Part shown: positions 27,198-32,421 of the stretch, one piece after another
Numbering within the stretch: position 1 is the stretch's first letter
Layout: every line of letters starts with the position of its first letter
Assembly (NCBI RefSeq): GCF_001882345.1
Contig: NZ_MINL01000001.1
Span: forward strand, 3,198,266 to 3,230,686
Origin: Halomonas sp. QHL1
GTDB lineage: Bacteria > Pseudomonadota > Gammaproteobacteria > Pseudomonadales > Halomonadaceae
Direction of reading: 5' to 3'
DNA: 32,421 nt
Made by a program: the position numbers and the translations under genes
The notes under the pieces: generated by a model
What the model was told of the DNA's origin: nothing
What the model saw: only the letters and a program-made list of their open reading frames with translations
The model's database searches: none

Positions 27198-29109
27198 AAG
27201 AGGAGTTCTCCTGAGTGTGGGTTAGCGGTGTGTGGGGCAGGGTAATGGTGAAGCAAGCGCCGCCTTCGGGTTGGTTCGCCGCCTGTAGCTTGCCGCCTAA
27301 ATCGTCCATGATACGCGATGAGATCGAGAGACCCAGCCCTAAACCACTGCCCGGCGCTTTGGTGGTAAAAAAGGGTTCAAAAATATGCCCCAAGTGCTCC
27401 TCGGGAATGCCCGGGCCATTATCGCTAACGCTAATAATGACCTGCTGCTGGTGTATACGGGCGCCCAGGGTGAGTTGTGGCGCAGGCACGCCTTTCATGG
27501 CCTGCAGCGCATTGCCGATTAAATTCACCAACACCTGTTCCAGGCGCACCAGATCGCCTTTAACCCATAGGGTTTCAGCAGGCCAATCCTGAACAATGGT
27601 GATATTGCCTTCGCGTAAACGGCTTTGAAACAGGCGTAGAGCGTAGTCGATACAGGCTTGTACCGAAATCGCCTCCTGGCGTTCGCTGCTCTTACGTGAA
27701 AACTGGCGCAGCTGCGCGCTGATATCTGCCATACGCTCGGTTAGTTCAACAATTTGTTCCAGGTTGGCATCGGCTTTTTCGTGGCGTGCTAATGCCATAA
27801 AGCGGCGGGCGTTTTCTGCATAAGCGCGAATAGCCGCCAACGGTTGATTAAGCTCATGGTTGATGCCAGCGGCGAGCTGCCCCAATACAGCGAGTTTGGC
27901 GGCTTGAATCAGCTCGTCTTGGGTTTGTCGTAAGTTGGCTTCAGCGCGGCGGCGCTCTTCAATTTCATCCGAAAGGCGTTGGTTACTGGCGACTAGGTCG
28001 CGGGTGCGGCGTTCCACGCTAACTTCTAGTTCGTCACGCACGCGTGCCAAGGTGTTGCGCTCACGCTCGGCAAACGCTTCACGCTCACGGCGTAGTCTCA
28101 GGCGCTGCCAACCAATGCCCGCACCAAGAGTGACCACGCCGTAGAGGCCGCCTGCCATCAGAGCAGCTATCCACTGAGCGCTAATCACCGGTGTTAGCGG
28201 CTTTAAGATATGCATTTGCCAGCCAAACTCAGGGATATGTCGGGTCAGACTAAGGTAGTTGCTGCTGCTCAATGGGCCTTGGGAAAAACTGACCAACTGA
28301 CTTCCCTGTCGGTAAGGTGCATTGACTTCAATACCCGCAGGGGTCAACGGTTCCATAGCGTAGCGGCGCGTTTCCCTCAGGGCTTGACGCTGTTCTTCGG
28401 TAAGCGAGTAGAGGGCGTTCATGCGCAGCTCAGGGTGGCTAGCCATGAAGATAATGTCGTCACTATCAGTGACAAACAGCTCGGCATCCTGCTCTGCCCA
28501 GCTCTCTTCAACGTCATCTAACAGTACTTTAACCACTAGCACACCGTCTGGCCGCGCATCCGGCGAGGTGTCGTCTAGCCATACGGGCGATGAGAAGTAG
28601 TAGCCTCGCTCAAGAGACTTGATGCCTAAGCCAAAAAAGCGCCCCTGCCCCCCAGCAATGGCATCGGTGTAGTAAGAGCGAAAAGCATAATTCTGGCCAA
28701 TAAAGGTGTTAGGGCGGTGCCAATTACTGGCGGCGATTGTGTCGCCATCGCGATTGAGTAAATAGACGTCTGAAACTCCCGCTGTAAAGCGGAAACGATC
28801 CAGTAGCATATTGAGCGGCATCGGGTCTTGGCTATCGGGAGAGGCCAAGAAGCGCTGCACACCTTCCCGGGTGGCAAGCATTTGTGGCAGGTAGTCGTAG
28901 CGCAGTAAATAGCCGTTTAAGTTGGCGGCAGACAGCCGCAGCTCGTTTTCGGCATCATCCTGTAAGTTAGAAAGCGCTTGTTCACGTGCCAGCTGAGCGG
29001 CCTGCCACATACAAAACAGCAAGCCGAGTGAAATAACCAGCAGCCATAGGCGTCGCCAACGTAATGGCAAAGGGGTGGGCGCTGGGTTATTCATGCCAGC
29101 GCTGTTCAT
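27190..29109 (-). CDS. dctB: Sensor histidine kinase, DctB-like
   Basis: A 639-residue membrane kinase. One helix (about 18-38), a periplasmic double-PDC (Cache) sensor domain (about 40-305) with ASNWHRPNTFIGQNYAFRSYY typical of DctB, and a second helix near 310-335 are followed by a long coiled coil. The kinase core has GINHELNQPLAAI with phospho-accepting His418, then the N, G1 (DNGPGIP), F and G2 (GSGLGLGLS) boxes. DctB proteins sense C4-dicarboxylates, but the ligand here may be another carboxylate. The ATG overlaps the lldR stop as ATGA, so the two genes are coupled. A second in-frame ATG lies five codons later. Confidence 0.92.
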   Translation of the reverse strand: MNSAGMNNPAPTPLPLRWRRLWLLVISLGLLFCMWQAAQLAREQALSNLQDDAENELRLSAANLNGYLLRYDYLPQMLATREGVQRFLASPDSQDPMPLNMLLDRFRFTAGVSDVYLLNRDGDTIAASNWHRPNTFIGQNYAFRSYYTDAIAGGQGRFFGLGIKSLERGYYFSSPVWLDDTSPDARPDGVLVVKVLLDDVEESWAEQDAELFVTDSDDIIFMASHPELRMNALYSLTEEQRQALRETRRYAMEPLTPAGIEVNAPYRQGSQLVSFSQGPLSSSNYLSLTRHIPEFGWQMHILKPLTPVISAQWIAALMAGGLYGVVTLGAGIGWQRLRLRREREAFAERERNTLARVRDELEVSVERRTRDLVASNQRLSDEIEERRRAEANLRQTQDELIQAAKLAVLGQLAAGINHELNQPLAAIRAYAENARRFMALARHEKADANLEQIVELTERMADISAQLRQFSRKSSERQEAISVQACIDYALRLFQSRLREGNITIVQDWPAETLWVKGDLVRLEQVLVNLIGNALQAMKGVPAPQLTLGARIHQQQVIISVSDNGPGIPEEHLGHIFEPFFTTKAPGSGLGLGLSISSRIMDDLGGKLQAANQPEGGACFTITLPHTPLTHTQENSSYA

Positions 29110-29879
29110 GCCGACGTCTTACTACTGCCTTGGGCGCGGCGAAGGGCGCGCTGAGCGCGGGTCTCAGCCTTGGCCATCTCAAGTAGACCTTCTTCAACAA
29201 ACACTAAGTGCTCATGGGCGCGCGCACGGGCATCCTCAGCGCGACCTTCCAAAATGGCATTGAGCAGGGCGCGGTGCTGTTGCATTAACTGGGTGCGGGA
29301 ACCTTCCTTGGCAAATAAATGGGCCAAGTTATTCACAATGCTCTTCTCTAGCAGATGAAAAATACCGCGAATAGTATGCAGCAGCAAAACATTGTGGGCG
29401 GCCTCGGCAATTGCTAGATGAAATGCCGCATCTAGCTTCGCTTCTTGAATGGGATCTGCGCCTGCAAAGCCGCCGTCGAGTTCTTCGAAGCGCTGAATTA
29501 AGACAGCTTTGTCGGCGGGGGTTGAGCGCAGCGCAGCGTAGTAAGCGGATATACCTTCCATGGCGTCACGGAATTCAAGTAAGTCCAGGTTAAATTCGCC
29601 GTGACGGGAGAGCATCTCCAGCAAGGGGTCGGTATAACCATTGCTAAGGTCATCGTTAACAAAAGTACCGCCGCCTTGGCGGCTGGTCAGCAAACCACGA
29701 GCAGCTAGTTTCTGGATAGCTTCCCGTAAAGAGGGGCGCGAAACGCCAAATCGTTCGGCTAACTCACGTTCGGGAGGTAACCGCTGGCCTGGCTTTAGGC
29801 TGCCTTCCAGCATCATTGCTTCAAGGCGCTCAGTAATTACATCGGCCAAGCGCTGCTGGCGGAGCGGAGGATAGCTCAT
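29106..29879 (-). CDS. lldR: GntR/FadR-family regulator, LldR-like
   Basis: A 257-residue repressor. The winged helix has LKPGQRLPPERELAERFGVSRPSLREAIQKL (about 27-58), and the C-terminal FCD domain has the metal/ligand residues in LLEFRDAMEG, FHLAIAEAAHN and QQHRALLNAI. It is divergent from lldD and matches the LldR/PdhR group that releases DNA when it binds lactate or pyruvate. An in-frame TTG at 29924 was rejected because the predicted transcript begins near 29917. ATG 29879 gives the usual short N-terminus, although its ribosome site is weak. It leads the lldR-dctB-dctD operon and should repress itself through the operator at 29910-29926. Confidence 0.9.
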   Translation of the reverse strand: MSYPPLRQQRLADVITERLEAMMLEGSLKPGQRLPPERELAERFGVSRPSLREAIQKLAARGLLTSRQGGGTFVNDDLSNGYTDPLLEMLSRHGEFNLDLLEFRDAMEGISAYYAALRSTPADKAVLIQRFEELDGGFAGADPIQEAKLDAAFHLAIAEAAHNVLLLHTIRGIFHLLEKSIVNNLAHLFAKEGSRTQLMQQHRALLNAILEGRAEDARARAHEHLVFVEEGLLEMAKAETRAQRALRRAQGSSKTSA

Positions 29880-29909
29880 AGTGAATAGCTCATGTCGTTT
29901 AGCGTCCGC

Positions 29910-29926
29910 AATTGGTAAGACCAATA
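29910..29926. promoter_or_regulatory. LldR/PdhR-type operator at the lldR promoter
   Basis: AATTGGTAAGACCAATA contains the FadR-subfamily palindrome TTGGT-N3-ACCAA. It overlaps the -10 box and predicted start of lldR, which points to autorepression. Confidence 0.8.
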
Positions 29927-29952
29927 TTAAGATCTTTGGCGTTTGATCTCAA
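29924..29952 (-). promoter_or_regulatory. Sigma-70 promoter of lldR-dctB-dctD
   Basis: On the minus strand TTGAGA (29952-29947) and TAATAT (29929-29924) are 17 bases apart, each one or two bases off consensus. The start would be near 29917, inside the operator and about 38 bases before the lldR ATG. Confidence 0.65.
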
Positions 29953-30049
29953 GCGCCTGCGAAGTGGGATTTAACGCTAACAAAGCTCATCTATAGCGTC
30001 TTTAAACTAAAGTATAGCGGTTTAAGGTGCTAAAGAGCGTTATCTCCGT

Positions 30050-30078
30050 TTGACACGCTTAGGGTGGCTCACTACTGT
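30050..30078 (+). promoter_or_regulatory. Sigma-70 promoter of lldD
   Basis: A perfect TTGACA (30050-30055) is followed after 17 bases by TACTGT (30073-30078). The start would be near 30085, just ahead of the second operator. Confidence 0.55.
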
Positions 30079-30096
30079 TGATGCTGGTTTTTTGTC

Positions 30097-30113
30097 AATT
30101 GGTAAAACCAATT
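30097..30113. promoter_or_regulatory. LldR/PdhR-type operator at the lldD promoter
   Basis: AATTGGTAAAACCAATT is a perfect 7-bp inverted repeat around AAA and nearly identical to the site at 29910-29926. It lies at about +12 to +28 of the predicted lldD transcript. The two sites are 187 bases apart, centre to centre, so looping is possible. Confidence 0.82.
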
Positions 30114-30176
30114 TTCCACTTTGGGGCGCCGGTGTATAGCGCATCCATTGCATAGGGCTATTGCACAGGGCTATCC

Positions 30177-31328
30177 ATGATCATTTCAGCTTCCACTGAT
30201 TATCGCCAAGCGGCCAAGCGTCGTATCCCCCCGTTTCTTTTCCATTACGCCGACGGTGGGTCCTACGCGGAGCATACGCTGCGGCGTAATGTCGAGGATC
30301 TTGCTGGTGTCGCGCTGCGTCAGCGCGTGTTGAAAGATATGTCTTCGCTATCATTGGAGACTACGCTGTTCGGCGAAACGCTTGCCATGCCGGTCGCCTT
30401 GGCGCCGGTAGGATTGGCAGGAATGTACGCTAGGCGCGGTGAAGTGCAAGCTGCGCGGGCAGCTACTAATAAAGGGATACCGTTTACGCTATCGACAGTA
30501 TCGGTCTGTCCGATCGATGAAGTGGCCTCTGCTGTTGATCGACCTATTTGGTTTCAGCTTTATGTGTTGAAAGATAGAGGGTTTATGAAGCATGTCTTGG
30601 AGCGAGCCAAAGCCGCTGGCGTCAAGACGCTGATCTTCACTGTCGATATGCCCGTGCCGGGGGCGCGCTATCGCGATGCGCATTCAGGTATGAGCGGTAA
30701 GCGCGGCCCAATGCGGCGAATGCTTCAAGCGGCAACACACCCTTTTTGGGCATGGGACGTGGGTGTCAATGGTCGTCCTCATGACCTCGGCAACGTGTCG
30801 GATTATCGCGGCAAACCAACAGAGCTTGAAGACTATATTGCTTGGCTTGGTGATAACTTTGATCCGTCCATCTCTTGGAAGGACCTGGAGTGGATTCGTG
30901 AGCAATGGGATGGCCCTATGATCATTAAGGGGATACTCGATCCTGAGGATGCTCGTGATGCGGTTCGCTTCGGTGCGGATGGTATCGTTGTTTCCAATCA
31001 TGGTGGACGTCAGCTAGACGGTGTTCCCTCTACTGCGCGTGCGCTGCCTGCTATCGCTGATGCGGTTAAGGGTGATTTGGCTATTCTGGCCGACTCCGGG
31101 GTACGCAGTGGGCTTGATGTTGTGCGCATGATCGCCATGGGTGCCGATACCGTATTGATTGGGCGTGCTTTTATCTACGCACTTGCTACCGCCGGAGAGG
31201 CGGGGGTTTCCCATCTGCTTGAGCTATTTGATAAGGAGATGCGGGTTGCAATGACGCTCACCGGTGCGCGTAGCATTGCCGATCTCGGCTCGGGTTCGCT
31301 GGTGCCAGATTCAATCCGTAATGCCTAA
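30177..31328 (+). CDS. lldD: L-lactate dehydrogenase (FMN, quinone-linked)
   Basis: Membrane-associated flavoenzyme that oxidises L-lactate to pyruvate and passes electrons to the respiratory chain. The 383 residues match E. coli LldD in length. [14 protein letters not shown] binds FMN, WFQLYV and [13 protein letters not shown] line the active site, and [10 protein letters not shown] contains catalytic His275. [17 protein letters not shown] completes the FMN phosphate site. A weak AGGG lies 6 bases before the ATG, within a short repeat CATAGGGCTAT / CACAGGGCTAT (30151-30174). It is divergent from lldR with a shared operator region. No lactate permease gene of the LctP type is adjacent. No hairpin terminator is obvious before the rrn promoters. 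Confidence 0.95.
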   Translation: MIISASTDYRQAAKRRIPPFLFHYADGGSYAEHTLRRNVEDLAGVALRQRVLKDMSSLSLETTLFGETLAMPVALAPVGLAGMYARRGEVQAARAATNKGIPFTLSTVSVCPIDEVASAVDRPIWFQLYVLKDRGFMKHVLERAKAAGVKTLIFTVDMPVPGARYRDAHSGMSGKRGPMRRMLQAATHPFWAWDVGVNGRPHDLGNVSDYRGKPTELEDYIAWLGDNFDPSISWKDLEWIREQWDGPMIIKGILDPEDARDAVRFGADGIVVSNHGGRQLDGVPSTARALPAIADAVKGDLAILADSGVRSGLDVVRMIAMGADTVLIGRAFIYALATAGEAGVSHLLELFDKEMRVAMTLTGARSIADLGSGSLVPDSIRNA

Positions 31329-31372
31329 TAAGCACTTTTTTCGCCTCAGTTAATATCAACATTAAAAACCGC

Positions 31373-31401
31373 TTGCCAACCCGACAGCGAATCCGTAAAG
31401 T
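31373..31401 (+). promoter_or_regulatory. rRNA operon promoter P1
   Basis: TTGCCA (31373-31378) and TAAAGT (31396-31401) are 17 bases apart, followed by a GC-rich stretch typical of growth-rate-controlled rRNA promoters. The 491-base region 31329-31819 holds only rrn promoter and leader elements and no credible gene. Confidence 0.6.
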
Positions 31402-31537
31402 ACGCATCCGCTGCCGGGGACGCCTAGCGTTACCAGTGGTGTATAAGGTGTAAAAGCCTTGGTTTGTCAAACAGTTACCGCTTTTGCGATAGCTCGCGGT
31501 TTTGGATGTTGTGTGTTTTACATCGAAAACAACGCCC

Positions 31538-31565
31538 TTGACAACCACCAGGAAATGCGTAGAAT
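31538..31565 (+). promoter_or_regulatory. rRNA operon promoter P2
   Basis: A perfect TTGACA (31538-31543) and TAGAAT (31560-31565) stand 16 bases apart, then ACGCCTTCCTCGC. This arrangement is common before rrn operons in this group. Confidence 0.8.
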
Positions 31566-31639
31566 ACGCCTTCCTCGCTGCGGCAAGCCAAGTCAACGGC
31601 CCGCCGGGTTGCTTTCACAGTAACCAGGACAGCGAAACA

Positions 31640-31650
31640 GCTCTTTAACA
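31640..31650 (+). promoter_or_regulatory. boxA antitermination element of the rrn leader
   Basis: GCTCTTTAACA, followed by ATTTGATCAG, matches the boxA region of gammaproteobacterial rrn leaders, where NusB/S10 load onto the transcript to prevent early termination. Confidence 0.88.
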
Positions 31651-31674
31651 ATTTGATCAGGTAATTCATGTGGG

Positions 31675-31719
31675 CGCTTGCTGATGTTGGTGACAAATCA
31701 CCAAATATCAAGGCAAGCG
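31675..31719 (+). other. rrn leader stem-loop
   Basis: CGCTTGC (31675-31681) pairs with GCAAGCG (31713-31719), and the inner TTGGTGA (31687-31693) pairs with TCACCAA (31698-31704) around CAAA. It lies between boxA and 16S and probably acts in leader folding or processing. Confidence 0.6.
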
Positions 31720-31819
31720 GTCATGAAAACGTAAGTTTGAATGAATTCGTTTGAACCTTGAGCCAAGTTTGATCCGCTTCTGTCACTTTCGGGTGGCAGG
31801 TAAGGATCACATAGATCTT

Positions 31820-32421
<602 letters not shown>

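Noticed and set aside
29880..29924. TTG start giving lldR 15 more residues
   Set aside because: The TTG lies inside the operator and upstream of the predicted transcript start, and the extra residues do not fit the family.

Overview
The window looks like a chromosomal segment of a moderately halophilic gammaproteobacterium, most likely Halomonas or a close relative in the Halomonadaceae. The partial 16S rRNA at the right end has the Halomonas pattern as I remember it. The housekeeping genes are gammaproteobacterial (dgt, yciH, epd, ligB, prlC/yheV, lldD). No phage, transposase, CRISPR array or tRNA gene was seen. The stretch runs from the 3' end of one rRNA operon (5S, positions 1-96, with its terminator) to the promoters and first 602 bases of another (16S from 31820). 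Both operons are on the + strand, so this is an inter-rrn segment.

Layout. (1) 97-4794: a palindromic interspersed repeat, dgt, a membrane-anchored NERD-domain protein, a coupled HAD phosphatase/yciH pair, a strongly acidic exported protein and an unrecognised small helical protein. (2) 4921-11646: a minus-strand central-carbon cluster, transketolase - LrgA-like - LrgB-like - epd - pgk - fba. The LrgAB-type membrane pair sits inside an otherwise glycolytic/pentose-phosphate gene order. (3) 11751-16881: metK with a structured leader, the exported-looking DNA ligase ligB, an AEC transporter and metF. (4) 16910-20450: a TAXI-type TRAP transporter (receptor plus fused permease). Upstream of it is what looks like a complete sigma-54 control region: a GG-N10-GC promoter, a perfect match to the IHF consensus, and two related palindromic 20-mers about three helical turns apart. 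(5) 20531-25839: yheV-prlC, then an NSS sodium symporter, a gamma-carbonic-anhydrase-like protein and a YdjM-like membrane protein. (6) 25815-31328: a minus-strand lldR-dctB-dctD operon with overlapping start/stop codons, divergent from lldD. Two near-identical GntR/FadR-type operators (AATTGGT-N3-ACCAAT[T/A]) sit on the two divergent promoters. (7) 31329-32421: rrn promoters P1 and P2, boxA, a leader stem-loop and 16S.

How the parts may work together. LldR probably represses both lldD (L-lactate to pyruvate) and its own operon, which also carries the DctB/DctD two-component system. DctD has an intact GAFTGA motif and so should activate sigma-54 promoters. The only good sigma-54-like promoter noticed in the window lies in front of the TAXI-TRAP genes. 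The most interesting hypothesis here is a carboxylate uptake circuit in which lactate-responsive LldR sets the level of a DctBD system that switches on a TAXI-TRAP importer about 5.5 kb away. The second notable feature is the LrgAB pair within the tkt-epd-pgk-fba cluster, which suggests a transport role tied to central carbon metabolism. Both are inferences from sequence and gene order.
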